64,000 nucleotides of DNA, from positions 310,001 through 374,000 of the forward strand of contig JAEBUN010000026.1 in the NCBI GenBank assembly GCA_023014365.1. The letters are read 5' to 3'. Positions 11,720-23,514 of this stretch are shown here, one piece after another. Source of the stretch: Lepiota brunneoincarnata. Its lineage: Eukaryota > Basidiomycota > Agaricomycetes > Agaricales > Agaricaceae. The position numbers were made by a program, and so were the translations under genes. Positions within the stretch are counted from its first letter, which is position 1, and each line of letters opens with the position of its first letter. The notes beneath the pieces were generated by a model. It had not been told where the DNA came from, ran no database searches, and saw only the letters and a program-made list of their open reading frames with translations.

Positions 11720-12412
11720 TTACACCAATGCCCACTTTCCGTCAATGTACGAGATCCTGATCTCCGATTGGTTTGTGTAGGTGAACGAGAAATAAGGGGT
11801 GGAAGGCTCATCCCAAATCATAGCACCATTAACCAAGTCGTCGTCAAGGAAGATCGAATGCCGCTGGGACGGCAAAATCCTGGTCGTCGATGAACTTGGA
11901 ACCTCTGCAGAGGTAAAGATGGGAGAAAACATGTATTCTGTGGAATCATAGAGTTTGGCCACGATGCGCGCTGGGTGTTTCCATTCGTTCTTGACTTTAA
12001 ACGGTTCGCCAGCGAGAGAGGAACCGAAGATGTCGATTTTACCACTCGCAGTGAGAGTGGCATCTTGCCCTTCTTCAATGTTGGCAATTTCGGTTTCGAC
12101 TATGGCGTCCGGGCTTTTCTATATTAATTATTGTTGCATCTCGGTGGGGAGTGATGACAGCGAGTGAAGTGCTCAAATGCTTACCTTCGGAGGTTTGAGC
12201 CCTGTAATTCCATAGATTTGGTATTGTTCCCTCCACCTGAAGGTGATACTGGGCCCGAGGTCCTTGGAAGGAACCGCAGCGAAGACCATGTTCCCTCTTG
12301 TGGCTATTCCATTCAACAAGACGTCTCTGGTAAGACAGAGATTGTATCCGGCGGTTATGAGCATTTCCACATCTTTAGGGTCGATGATGACTTTGAGGGT
12401 AATGTCTGCCAT
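11720..12412 (-). CDS. Array-family protein, type B, intact
   Basis: Exon 1 is 12412-12185 (76 codons) and exon 2 is 12118-11720, with a 66-nt intron, giving 208 residues. Start MADITLKVIIDPKDVEML. It carries the signature GYNLCLTRDVLLNG, GNMVFAAVPSKDLGP, IYGITGLKPPK, then GQDATL, GEPFKVKNEWKHPARIV, FSPIFTSAEVPSSS and a C-terminal YIDGKWALV. It is closer to the copy at 46938 than to the B copy at 6906. It opens the B-C-C-A block that is duplicated on the far side of the transposon island. Confidence 0.88.
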
Positions 12413-13201
12413 ATTGTCGATCTTTCTTTCCAGAGTGTGAGTGTGGATAACGATCAGAGATGTATTGACATACAAGTCCTGCAGCAGAGATAAGGACAAT
12501 GTGTGGGTTTAGATCAATGGTCCCTAGTAGTGAGAGAGAACAAGAGACGTGAAAAGCATCGCATCCGAGTAGGAACATCAAGCTGAGGGTGAGATAATCA
12601 GGAACACCGCTCCTGGGGACAATCTCTGCCGGAGCCCAAGCGGGGCAAGGGGGGGTCGTATTCCAAATGTATCCGTCACAGTCACATATTGCCCCTATCC
12701 ATCACACGGCAGGAGTTCTAAGTTGTGAAAAGAAAGTATACTACCGGGCACCGATGGTTGCACATGAAAGATATAGCAGGACTCGCCGAGCATGTGAGGA
12801 TCGTTTCATTTCTGGGGGGAAAGCCTGTGCCAATGTCGTGGTAGCATCCCCCCGTCAACTTGGTGCATTCGGGAATCTTATTGTCATTTTTTGCATCAAG
12901 GTGCCTCGCAGACCTGGGCTGGCCCCTCCGTGCACAGAGCTCCCTTAAACGGGGAAGCATTTGCCACCAAATTCCCATATGAGCGAAACGCAAAGGATTG
13001 GGGTAGACGTGACTGATATGTGATACCCTTCAGTGAACCAAGGGACGAGCAAGCAGAACGATGAGGCGCCGTCAACACCTGGGGGATGAGCCTGGATGAA
13101 TGAAACAGCCTATCCAAAATGGTTCTTATATGTGGAGTTGTCAAGATTCTGGAGAGGAATATTGGTTCAAGTTAAAGTAGCTTTCACAACTACCAACACA
13201 A

Positions 13202-13906
13202 TCAATCATCCCTCCAGCGCCATAACCCACCTTTATACGACACCGTGACCTCCGATTTTCCCGCAAAGCCAAACGAAAAAGGAGGGTTGACAATCTTATC
13301 CCAAATCACAGCACCAGTAGCCAAGTGGCGGTCGAAGAACACCGAATAAATCTGGGCCGGCTTAAGCTCGGTCGTCGATGGATTCGGAACCTCTGGAGAG
13401 GTAAAGATGGGAGAGAATGTTTGGTCGATAGGGTTGTACATTTGCACTGCGATGCGGGCTGGGTGCTTCCATTCATTATGAATTCTGAATGGCTGCCAAC
13501 TGAGGGAAGGACCGAAGACGTTGACCCTACCGTTTGCGGTGAGGGTGGCTTCTTGTCCTGCTTCAATATTGACGGTTTCGGTTTTGATTATGGCATCTGG
13601 TTCATTCTATATAATTTGTATGTATATCTCGGTGGAAGTGATGACGGCGACTAGGGGTTTTCGCATACTTACGATCGGTGGTGGCACAAGCCCCGTAATT
13701 CCATAGATGCTGTATATCTCTTTCCACTGGAAGGTCATATTGGGCCTGAGGTCCTTGGAAAGTACAGCAGCGAAAACCGTGTTGCCATTTGTGACTGCTC
13801 CGTTCATCGATGCGTCTCTGATAAGGCAGAGATTAGAGTTGCTCGCTTGATACTTCTCCACGTCCGCAGGGTCGATGATGATATTGAGGGTATAGACGCC
13901 AGCCAT
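13202..13906 (-). CDS. Array-family protein, type C, intact
   Basis: Exon 1 is 13906-13673 (78 codons) and exon 2 is 13606-13202, with a 66-nt intron, giving 212 residues. Start MAGVYTLNIIIDPADVEKY. It has SNLCLIRDASMNG, GNTVFAAVLSKDLRP, IYGITGLVPPPI at the splice site, then GQEATLTANGRV, PFRIHNEWKHPARIAV, FSPIFTSPEVPNPS, YSVFFDRHLATGAVI and YKGGLWRWRDD at the C-terminus. All frames are open. Its duplicate at 48394 has an extra base in exon 2. Confidence 0.87.
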
Positions 13907-14377
13907 ATTATCAATCTAGAAAGAGTGTGAGTGAGTTGACGGCCAAAGAACAAGCGGACGTACACGATGCTGAGTCATTTCTGGCTAGGGACAGAGGGAA
14001 TAAGAGATAGTCGGTGGGGGCGATGGAAGATGAGAAACGAGGACAACCTCAGGTTGGAGTACTTCCGTCAAGGATAAACAGGTGAGCTAATCAGAATCAC
14101 CACTTCTGGGCCAAACTCGGCCGGAGTGCAGGGCATGCTCAAACTTGGCTCGTGTGGAGTGCCCTTTTTGACAGTCGTCATTGTCACATCAACTTCGTCC
14201 TCTCCTCGCAGCCTTGGGCTGGCCCGCATGGTGCCCTTCCCTCCCCCCCCCTTTTGACTCGTTTGCGCCTCTTCGAAATCGTACAATGATATTGGTTTTA
14301 AGAAGTATAGCATACGGCACAAACTACCTAGACGATGAAATCGGTTCACAACTACCAACACAAAGTCCAAAGTCCAA

Positions 14378-15062
14378 TCACCCCAACCTCCAATACCCAG
14401 CTTTGTACGAGACCGTGACCTCCGATTTTCCCGTGAAGTTAAACGCAAAAGGTAGGAGGGCAGTCTTATCCCAAATCATATCACCAGGAGCCAAGTGAGG
14501 GTCAAAGACAACCGAATACGTCTGCGCCGGCTGAAACGTGCTCCTCGAAGGGTTCTGAACCTCTGGAGAGGTAAAGATGGGGGAAAATACGTGATCGATA
14601 GAGTCGTATAATTTGACCGTTATAGCGGGCTGGATTTTTCCATCCGTTATGAACACGGAACGCCTGGCCGGCGACAGGAGGACCGTAGACGTTGATTCCA
14701 CCGTGTTCGGTGAGCATAGCATCCTGGCCGGCTTCAATGCCTGTGGTATCGGTTTTGACTATGGCATCCGGGTTTTTCTATATCTTGGTGAAGTGATGAT
14801 GGTAACTGAGTGCCGTGTATACTTACGATTGGCGGTTTTTTGAGCCCAGTAATTCCATAGATTTGGTAGTGCTCCTTCCACTGGAAAGTGATATTGGGCC
14901 CGAGGATCCTTGGCGAGGACGGCAGAGAAGACCATGTTCCCTTTTGCAACTTGTCCTTCAAATGATATATCTCTAGGTAAGGCAGAGATTGTAGCCTTCC
15001 TTTTGAAATTTCTCCACGCCCTGCGGGTCGATGACGATATTGAGGGTGGAGATGGCGGCCAT
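14378..15062 (-). pseudogene. Array-family protein, type C, three single-base frameshifts
   Basis: Exon 1 is 15062-14827, the intron is 14826-14778 (49 nt) and exon 2 is 14777-14378. Compared with its duplicate at 49573-50271 there are three extra bases: one just before the conserved RDISF segment (about 14974), one in the KDLGPN segment (about 14909) and one in the WKNPARI segment of exon 2 (about 14630). Each is a lone insertion, and the frames on either side keep the family sequence. Family motifs are otherwise complete, ending YKAGYWRLG. Confidence 0.75.
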
Positions 15063-15476
15063 TTTGTTGGTCTATAAAGAGTGTGAATGGGATGGCAACA
15101 AATGAGTAGGTAGTCGTACGATGCTCCAAGGAATAATGGCAATGCGTTTCAAGAGATGGTGGGTAGAGGTGAGGGGAAACGAGACGCGAGATATAACCCC
15201 TGCTCCCGAGTAAGTCTGTCAAAGATAAATGGTGAGATAATCAGGGTCACCGCTTCTGGGGTCAAACCCAACCGGAGTGGAGGGGGCGTGGGTCGACCTT
15301 GGCTGGCTAGCATGAAACCTTTTTTGACAGTCGTCATTATCACCTCACCACGTCCTCTCCTTGTAGTTACCTAACTCAAGCAGATCAAGTGCGCACGCCC
15401 CCTTCGAAGTGTCGTACAATTACATTGGTTTACGAAGTTTACAGCACACAGCATAAGACATCTAGACGCTGGGTCG

Positions 15477-15750
15477 TTAAGATTCCCCAGATAACACGCT
15501 CCGAGTCCAGACTCCATCCTGGTATTGGAGCGTGATCTCCCTTGTGGTAGTGTCAAGGTCAAATGAGAAAGCAGGGTCCGAGGTATGCTCAAACATGGCA
15601 TTGGTGACCAACTTGGTGTCCCAGAAGACAGAATACTTCTCGGCAGGGCGAAGCCGATGCGTCGCCTGAATCAGAAATTGGGGTGTGATTGAAGATGGAA
15701 TTATAATTCCCGCTGGCGGCATCAAAGTTGTTGATCCCAATGCGAGCAGT
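15477..15750 (-). pseudogene. Array-family protein, type A, 5' half removed by the transposon island
   Basis: Only the last 90 or so codons of exon 2 remain: QFLIQATHRLRPAEKYSVFWD, then an FSFDL segment and LQYQDGVWT, ending at the stop at 15477. Against the fuller duplicate at 50688-51392 it has one extra base near 15686. Similarity stops at about 15750, so exon 1, the intron and the start of exon 2 are gone. Confidence 0.8.
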
Positions 15751-16744
15751 CTCATGAACCAATTTGATGTTTGATACATTGTGGAGTACCCTTTTAACAC
15801 AAGCAATCTGTCCTACCTATCTAAATCTGTAGGGAATACTCAACAGAGTATATTCCCATGATCTATAGATGTTTATAAGCAAAAACAATACCAGGAACAA
15901 TTTATTTGTCGGATTTTTGACATAAATATATAATCTCCTTATGTTGTATTTGTAATAGTTCAAGGAGAAATGGTTCAATTGAACTTGGTACTTTGGGAAT
16001 ATATCGAGCCATATAGCTACTATATTCGCATCAGGTGCCATATCTATAGATCTACCACAGAGCCCTACACTTGCATATGTCATAAACCATAAAACATATA
16101 CATATCTCATCAGGAACTCAACAAATGCCCACCAAACTTGGTAGCATTACTCTATGCATATCATGTAAAATAAGTAAAAGATACCATACTTTTTAAGAAT
16201 AATTGGTAATAAGAAACAACCACCGATTTTTTGACAAAAATGGTATATGTTGTTTGGACAATAACTCAAGGACAAATTGACTACACAATACCAAGTTGTG
16301 ATATAGTGTTTTAGTCATAAGGGACAATCCATGTGTAAAGCTTTGTACCCATGGGTATAACAAATGGTGAGCAATAGCACATGTTTTCTTTCATAAAACA
16401 TACGATATATCTCCCAAGCTATCCAACCCCTCTCTACTCAAACTGGATATATTGTTTGTATCAATAACAGAAACCTATCTACAAAGATTCACACCCATAC
16501 ATCCAATGAATAGCAAGATATAGCAGTGTTAATTCTTCCATAGCCTTATCACTAATAAGTTAGTTAACATCACTTTTACTTTGTCTGGGTGTTCTGGTTC
16601 TGTTTCTGAGATGTCTACCTTCACATATTTTAGATAGTATTCTAATCTCTCACACCCAGTGTCTGACCATGGCCATATACTGATATTATTCAGTAATGGA
16701 GAGTTAGTTACTTAATTAGCTAGTGATTTCACAAATGAAATGAT
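15751..16744. other. AT-rich, unassigned left edge of the transposon island
   Basis: There are no open frames of note and no recognised element ends. Base composition drops sharply from that of the gene array. It may be the 5' part of Chromo-1, or part of an older element into which Chromo-1 inserted. A Chromo-1 5' LTR (which should begin TGTTATGA) is not visible here. Confidence 0.4.
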
Positions 16745-16825
16745 TTTGCAGTGCAACAATGTCTCCCAGTAAAGCAATCCCTTTACCTTCCTATCACATT
16801 GAGGAGTGACTGAACATCCTGATCC

Positions 16826-18011
16826 ATGGCCATCACTGCATTACTAGACTCTGGAGCTCAAGGAAACTTTATCTCCCATACATTCACCAACACTCACAGA
16901 TATCAACTCTACAAACTTCCCCAACCTATTCCCCTTGGAAATGTAGATGGAACCCCAAACCAACATGGTAATATAATGACATACATCAAAATTGATACCA
17001 TCATCGATGGATAAGATTGCCAAATCAAAGCTTACATTACCAACACTGGGGATTGAACCCTCATTATAGGCCTACCTTGGTTTGAACAATACAACCCTGA
17101 CATCAACTGGAAGAAAAAGACATTTACCTGGAAACCTGAGAAGAACCACAACTCATTTCCCATGCTATTACAAAGTATGTGCAACCCATAGAAATCAACT
17201 CAATTGCCATGAACCTTATGGCCCAAGACCCTTCCAATCCACTCCCAGAAAACAATCTACCCAAATATACAAGACTGGATACCACCAACTTTGATGAATA
17301 TTCATTCGATGATGAAATGAAACCAATGATTGATACACTCCTAGAAATTAATACCAAGATCACAATGGCCACCAAAATCCAAAATACAATGAACAAACTA
17401 AAGGAAGAAGCACAGAAAATTCCCACTAAATTCAAGAAATGGCTCAACATATTTGACAAAAAGAAGTCTGAATGTTTCTCCCCCATCCTGACCATATGAT
17501 TATAAAATTGATCTCAAACCCGACTTTAAACCCATCTCAATGAAACTGTATCAACTCTTGATGGCTGAAGAAAAGGAACTCAAAACATTTATTGACATAA
17601 ACCTCCGAAAAGGTTATTTCCAACCATTGAAATCACCAATGGCCTGCCCATTCTTCTTCATAGAAAAGAAAGATGGCAACCTAAGACCCTGTCAAGACTA
17701 CTGATACCTAAACACCCATACAGTCAAAAACACCTACCCAATCCCAATGATCTTGAATATCATGGACAAATTGAAAGGAGCAAAGCACTTCACAAAACTT
17801 GATGTCCAATTAGGATACAACAATGTACAAATTAAGGATGGTGACCAATGGAAAGCTGCATTCAAGATGCCCATCAGCCTCTTTGAACCAACAGTGATGT
17901 TCTTTGGAATGTGTAACAGCCCTGCAACCTTCCAACATATGATGGATACCATTCTTCAATGACCTTCTGGAGAAAGGAGGAGTAATTATCTATATGGACA
18001 ACATTCTAACC
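16826..18011 (+). pseudogene. Chromo-1 pol: aspartic protease and first part of reverse transcriptase
   Basis: The protease core LLDSGAQGNFIS is clear at 16838-16873; Chromo-2 has the same motif. The RT section from about 17520 includes [40 protein letters not shown] and a final YMDN where YxDD is expected, so the catalytic pair is altered. Stops and frame changes occur around 17010, 17500 and 17960. The segment ends where TcA inserted, at the TA dinucleotide 18012-18013. Confidence 0.75.
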
Positions 18012-18013
18012 TA

Positions 18014-19616
18014 CAGTAACTCACAAAACTGTTCCAATGTTTTGTACTTTTGACTTAAAGTAGTAATAGCTCAATGAATAAAATGGCTAAATTTGTGAAA
18101 ATAATTCCAAACATAGCCAAATATATCGTATCTGACCCTACAAAGTCGCGTTATGTAATATCTCCAACTTAGGTAATTATGAATTTTGTAAGCATTTTAA
18201 GTCATTGGAACAGTTTTGTCAATGACATATTATACCAGGCTGTCCTATTATTTCTAGTACTTAGTAGCCCCCCCTGGATTTGAGAACAGCTGCTACTCTT
18301 CTAGGCATACTTTCAATTGACTTCTGACACTCAGAAGCTGGAATAGCATCCCACTCCTTTTCTACCCTCTGCTACAACTCCTCTATACCCTTGGGAGGAG
18401 ATTTATACTCTCCCAGCTTTCTCTTCACATAATCCCATAAGTGTTCAATGGGTTTGTGGTCAGGTGACTGTGCTGGCCAGGTTAGGAGCCTAAAATGATT
18501 TTTTTGAACCATTCTTTGGCCAATATACTCTTGTATTTGGGATCATTATCTTGCTGAAAGCTGATATCTCAGGGTCTCAGCTTGTACCACCAGAGACTCT
18601 TCTTCAGATCCTCCTCCAAAATTTGCACAGATAACTCTGCATCCATCCTTCCATCAATCTTCACTGCATAGCCTGGGCCATCCCACAGCATACAGCCCCA
18701 AACTATCACTGATCCTCCTCCATACTTCAGAGTGTCCTTAACTAATCTTTCACTGAGTCCCTCTCCCTTATTTTTCCATGCCCACTTCCTTCCATCTGAC
18801 CCCAAATGATTGATTTTTGTCTCATTAGACTATACAACCAGCTTCCAGTCCTCTACAGTCCAATGCTGGTGTGTCAGAGCAAAATCCAGTCTAGCTCTTC
18901 TATGCTTGTCAGAGAGTAAAGGCTTTTTTTGCTTGACTACAGCCTTTATTCTTGCCTGTTTGAGATGCCTTGCCATAGTCTGTGAAGAGACTGATGTCCC
19001 AATGATGGGAGTAAGAGATTTGGCTATATCTACAGCAGTTTCAGCCTTGCTAGCAGAGATAAGATGGATAGCATGCCAGATATTGGTGGTAGAGAGTTTT
19101 GAAGGATGTCCTTCAAGTGATTTGGTAAGGCTGGAACAATTTTTAGGGGCTAGTCTGGATATGGTACTGCTCCCAACACCAGTAATTGCCTGAATTTTAG
19201 TATAGGAATAATGAGAATTTAGAATAGAGAGGATAGTTTTCTTTAGAGTAGAAGATAATGGCTTCATGATAAGTGGGGAGGTTGAGAATGATGGGACATG
19301 GCTGTCAGCACATCTATTTATATGTCAAAGACACATGGTCACATAACCTTGTTGATTCACAATCAATGGAATTATGTGATTGCTTGGATTAGTATCAAAA
19401 ATCACCATTGACAAAACTGTTCCAATGACTTAAAATGCTTACAAAATTTATAATTACCTCATTTGGAAGTATTACATAATGCGACTTTGCAGGGTCAGAT
19501 ATGACATATTTGGCTATGTTTGTAAATACCTTCACAAATTTAGCCATTTGATTCATTGAGCTATTACTACTTTAAGTCAAAAATACAAAACATTGGAACA
19601 GTTTTGTGGGTCACTG
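18014..19616 (-). mobile_element. TcA copy 1: Tc1/mariner-type transposon, defective
   Basis: The element spans 1603 bp and is flanked by TA (18012-18013, 19617-19618). Its inverted ends run from CAGT-ACYCACAAAACTGTTCC inward for about 50 bp. The transposase is on the minus strand from the ATG at 19267 (MKPLSSTLKKTILSILNSH), with a helix-turn-helix region and a DDE region. The first catalytic segment reads *SNETK where the other copies have WSDETK: both changes are G-to-A on the coding strand and remove the catalytic Asp. More stops follow toward the C-terminus. Confidence 0.85.
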
Positions 19617-19618
19617 TA

Positions 19619-20330
19619 TGCAAAAACAGAGGAGCAACTCAACCAGTTAACAGAACAAGTCTTACAATGACTCAAAGAACACAACCTGTATCTCAAAACT
19701 GAGAAATGTGAGTTCAACAAAAAACAACTCAAATACCTGGGAATGATCATATCACCTGATGAAATCAAGATGGATCCAGGCAAACTCAAAGGAATCCAAG
19801 AATGGCCAATTCCAAAATGCGTACACAACATACATACAAAAATTCATAGATTTCTGCAACTTCTACTGGAAGTTTATCTGACATTACTCAGATCACACCA
19901 AACCCCTTAATAACCTTCTTACAAAGAACAAGAAATTCCAGTGGATAAACAAGATGCAAGAATCATTTAATACCCTCAAAGAAGCCTTTACAAAAGAACC
20001 AGTACTTCTAATGCCAGACCAAAATAAACCCTTCAAAATCAAATTCAATACTTCCAAATACACTTCTGGAGGAGTCCTATACCAAAATGACATAAACGGC
20101 AACCAAAAACCAGTTGCCTTCATATCAAAAACATTCAATCCTGCCAAACAAAACTACAATGTCTATGATCAAGAACTACTAGTGATAATTCATGCCCTTG
20201 AAGAATGGTGCCATTACCTCGAAGGATCACCACATACTGCAATCATCAAAACCAACCACCAGAACTTGACATACTAGAGAAAACCCCAGAAATTGAACCA
20301 ATGACAAGCCTGATGGGTGCAAATCCTCTT
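19619..20330 (+). pseudogene. Chromo-1 pol: RT thumb/connection and RNase H
   Basis: Reading resumes directly after the TcA target site with EEQLNQLTEQV, then YLKTEKCEF, YLGMIISPDEIKMDP, and, from 19954, an open frame of 107 codons with PVLLMPDQNKPF, SKYTSGGVLYQ and NYNVYDQELLVIIHALEEW, the typical RNase H region of these elements. It has several stops. It ends at CTCTT (20326-20330), the target duplication of the LTR-K insertion. Confidence 0.75.
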
Positions 20331-22286
20331 TGTTAGGGGAGTGAATAGGCCGGAACCAATTTAATATTTGAGTGCCGATTGTAATCAGCACACACACTAC
20401 TTAAGTACAGTAGGGTAGCAAAAGTTTTGCGAAAATTTGTCACATGACCTCATTTAACAACAAACGAAAAAAATTCCTATTAATCAACAACTATATCTTA
20501 CATGCCAAAAATAGCTGGAAAGAAGAATACTGTCTCTGAACTATGCTCCCTGATATGTACAAAGCATCAGGGGTGTATTCCTGCTTGTGAAATTACTGAT
20601 TTCTTCAGAGTCAACATTTCCACCATCTAGTGGGTTATCCATAGGCACAAGGAGCAGGATCATTATGAGGATGCTCCTAGGTCTGGGAGACCTTCCTTAT
20701 TGAATGACAGGGCAATGTAACACATCAAAATTGTGCTGGAGAGAAAGAGACCCCAAACTCCCTACAAGATCACCCACTCAAGAAACACTTCCTTTGACTC
20801 CCCTGCTCATCCCCACACTATCTGGTGTACTATTAGGTATCAATTGGGTCTTAGTAAATACATTGCTGCAAAGAAACTATTTCTTAAGCCCTCCCATGTC
20901 AAAGCCAGGATGGTATGGGCAAGGGAACATTGGAGGTGGATAGAGGAGGACTGGAAACATGTAGTCTAGACAGATGAGGCTTCTGTGGAGATTGGATTAG
21001 GTTCAAAGATGGTTTGGGTATGGAGGAGACCTGGTGAGAGGTACACAGAAAGGTGTTTAACCCTTACTTTCAAGTCTGGAAGACAGAGTCTTATAATATG
21101 GGGGTATATGGCACACAGAAAACTCATTCCACTGGTTTATATACCCAAGGATACAAGGACTGATGCAAATTATGTTAGCTTAGTCCTTAGTGGACCATTG
21201 TAGGATTTTTTTGGGAATTTATTGGAGGAGAGGGGGTAGGTAGCAGTGATGGAAGATGGAGCTCTAATTTACCATGCAAAGGTCACCCAACAATTCTGCA
21301 ATTCTCATCTCCCCAATCAACTTCCACATCCAGTTCAGTCACCAGATGTTGGTCCATTGAATATGTATGGAAATACATCAAAGTCAGAATAAATGACTGA
21401 CCAGAAATCCCCAAAAACCTTGACAAACTTTGGGAGGCAATTCAGGAGGATTGGACAATGATTGATTTAAATTATATTAATGACCTGGTCAAGAGCATGC
21501 CCAGTCATGCTCAAGCAGTCTATGAGGCCAAGGGCCACCATTCAAAATATTATCATAATTTTAGATGCAGTTGTGGTAGTGTAGTGAATATTTTTAATGA
21601 TTAATGCATTGTTTGTCTTTGTTGTTTTCGCAAAACTTTTGTTACCCTACTGTACAGCAATGGTCTGTGCACAGACCAGGTAACCAAACACTGTGTAGAC
21701 TGCCAGAAATATCATGCACAAACAATATACAACAACTAGAATTGTATGTGGGGTCGGGCTCAGGGATGGGAGTGGCTGAAGGATGAGGCCAGGCTTGACA
21801 TTGGATATCAGCTAGGGTGGCTAAACCCAGATGCCTTACCACAGACCTCTAGACATACCTTGCATAAGGGGGGGCAAACTCACCAGTCTTGTTACCCAGG
21901 TTAGGAGTTTGCTCTTGAGTAGCATGGGGTTTGACACAGGATGTCTATACAGACTTGGTCCTGTCCTACTAAGCGTGACTTGGAGATGATGGAGCACTAT
22001 AGTCCAGCTGGTTTAGAGGCAAAGAGTTATAGGAGGCAAGAACTGTATAACACTAAGATAAGGATACAAGGTAATGTACTGTATCCTTATATATCTCTAA
22101 GTGTGGCTGTACTCCTACTATAATAGTCTGGACCAGAGTAACTGTGAATCAGAGATAAGAGACATGAGGCATATACTAAGAATAGTTCTTCTGATGTACA
22201 CTACTGATGGTTTCATAGTAACATGGGAATGTAAACTAAAAATAACCGTCCTTCTGATAAAACTTCTGATAACAAGTCCCCTTACA
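20331..22286. mobile_element. LTR-K type insertion in Chromo-1, itself holding TcB copy 1
   Basis: It starts TGTTAGGGG and ends CCCCTTACA, like the LTRs of the KH-domain element at 32866-34768. It is flanked by the 5-bp duplication CTCTT (20326-20330 and 22287-22291). Removing it rejoins Chromo-1 pol in frame, from WVQIL to LQFNFKLEHVP. LTR-K similarity covers 20331-20407 and 21655-21875. TcB copy 1 sits in the middle, and about 400 bp of unrelated sequence (21876-22270) lies before the last bases. It is an old solo LTR with secondary insertions. Confidence 0.75.
20408..21652 (+). mobile_element. TcB copy 1: Tc1/mariner transposon, decayed
   Basis: The element is 1245 bp long, flanked by TA (20406-20407, 21653-21654), with ends CAGTAGGGTARCAAAAGTTT. 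It is the same family as the intact copies at 24845 and 41418, but its transposase is split by many stops; one is the Trp just before the first catalytic Asp, now TAG. Most differences from the intact copies are transitions. Confidence 0.85.
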
Positions 22287-22291
22287 CTCTT

Positions 22292-22510
22292 GCAATTCAA
22301 CTTTAAACTTGAACATGTGCCTAGAACCAGAATACTGGCACCAGATGTGCTCTCATGCTGCCCAGACCACATACCTGAAGAAGATAACAACAATGAAGAT
22401 GTTACAATGCTACCTAATGAACTATTCACAAACTCTGCTAACCTGACAATAGTATTACCAGACAAGCTATTCTTGAACACAATCAATACTGAACTCCAGA
22501 AACAAATCAC
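22292..22510 (+). pseudogene. Chromo-1 pol: RNase H to integrase spacer
   Basis: This continues the frame broken by the LTR-K insertion: FNFKLEHVPRTRILAPDVLS, then the DHIPEEDNNNEDVTMLP segment. Chromo-2 has the equivalent IEHVPGTKIPAANALSRCP and DHIPDKDEDN-type sequence at 36159-36450, which confirms the assignment. It ends at the TcA copy 2 target TA (22511-22512). Confidence 0.65.
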
Positions 22511-22804
22511 TACAGTGACCCACAAAACTGTTCCAATGTTTTGTACTTTTGACTTAAAGTAGTAGTAGCTCAGTAAATAAAATAGCCATATTTGTGAATA
22601 TATTTATAAACATAGCCAAATATGTCATATCTGACTCTGCAAAGTTGCATCATGTAATACTTCTAAATTAGGCAATTATGAATTTTGTAATCATTTTAAG
22701 TCATTGGAACTGTTTTGTCAATGACATATTATACTAGGCTATCCTATTATTTCTAGTACTTAGAGTAGCCCCCCCCTAGCTTTGAGTACAGCTGCTACTC
22801 TTCT

Positions 22805-23514
22805 TGTTATGAATAGTCTGGATCGAGAGGAACAAGAACAACTATTCAACTTTACAAGATAGGTACAGGAAACTACAGACCAGTTGCGAGTGCAGGAGTA
22901 TGAAGACAAAGAAGGGGAATATTATAACGCCATGTGAGACCTGGCGAGAGAAGCAGGAATGGAGATAACTCTGGAGGATATTCTGGAATACCCTGAGGAC
23001 AAAGAAGACAGCCACGGATTGACCAATCCAACCTCCAATATGGATGGAAGCACCAAAAGAATGGAGAGCAAGAATGGAAGAGAATCCATGGAGATAGAAT
23101 CAGGAGAAGAGAATTATGAGTCAGAAGAAAGTGATGGAACATTGCACAGCAGTGGAATGAAGAATGAGGACACTGACTCATTGTAAGGTATAAATAACAG
23201 TAGGATGCCATTAGCTTGGATGTGCATCATGGTCAAGACTGCACAGGACAAGTAAAACAGCCCAGTAACCTATAACAAGTATATAGCATCTCATAGGTAT
23301 ATAAGGCCTGTACAAGTAGAGATTAAAGCCTCAAGCTTTAATCTTGTTAACAGTGGTTGTTAACCCTCTCTGCCTTAACTTGGCATGTTCCCTCGTTATC
23401 TCATTGAGTGTGATCCACTAAGCTTTGCAAGGCCAGCCATCTCGGACACCTTGTAGAGTGATTGAAGGCTGTCTCCAGTTATCCTCAGATACAGAAGGAG
23501 CATGGATCATAACA
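22805..23514 (+). repeat. Solo LTR of the Chromo-1 family
   Basis: The repeat is 710 bp, begins TGTTATGA, ends TCATAACA and is flanked by CTTCT (22800-22804 and 23515-23519). It matches the split 3' LTR of Chromo-1 (29355-29974 plus 46186-46255). It contains an acidic open frame starting four bases inside the LTR (22809), described separately. Confidence 0.85.
22809..23186 (+). pseudogene. LTR-internal acidic open frame (solo LTR copy)
   Basis: From the ATG at 22809 a frame of about 125 codons runs to the stop at 23186, with two internal stops (TAG near 22860 and TGA near 22927). The first is a sense codon in the other LTR copy (TGG). The predicted product is Glu-rich: MNSLDREEQEQL at the start, EITLEDILEYPEDKEDSHG in the middle, an acidic Ser/Glu-rich tail and DTDSL at the end. 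Its coding nature is inference. Confidence 0.4.

Larger units (their letters stand above)
11720..15748. repeat. Left copy of a 4-kb segmental duplication (B-C-C-A block)
   Basis: Genes B (11720), C (13202), C (14378) and the truncated A (15477), with their spacers, are repeated in the same order and orientation at 46938-50953. Intron positions, spacer sequence and even a run of C near 14245 match. Similarity ends at about 15750, where the transposon island begins. Confidence 0.85.
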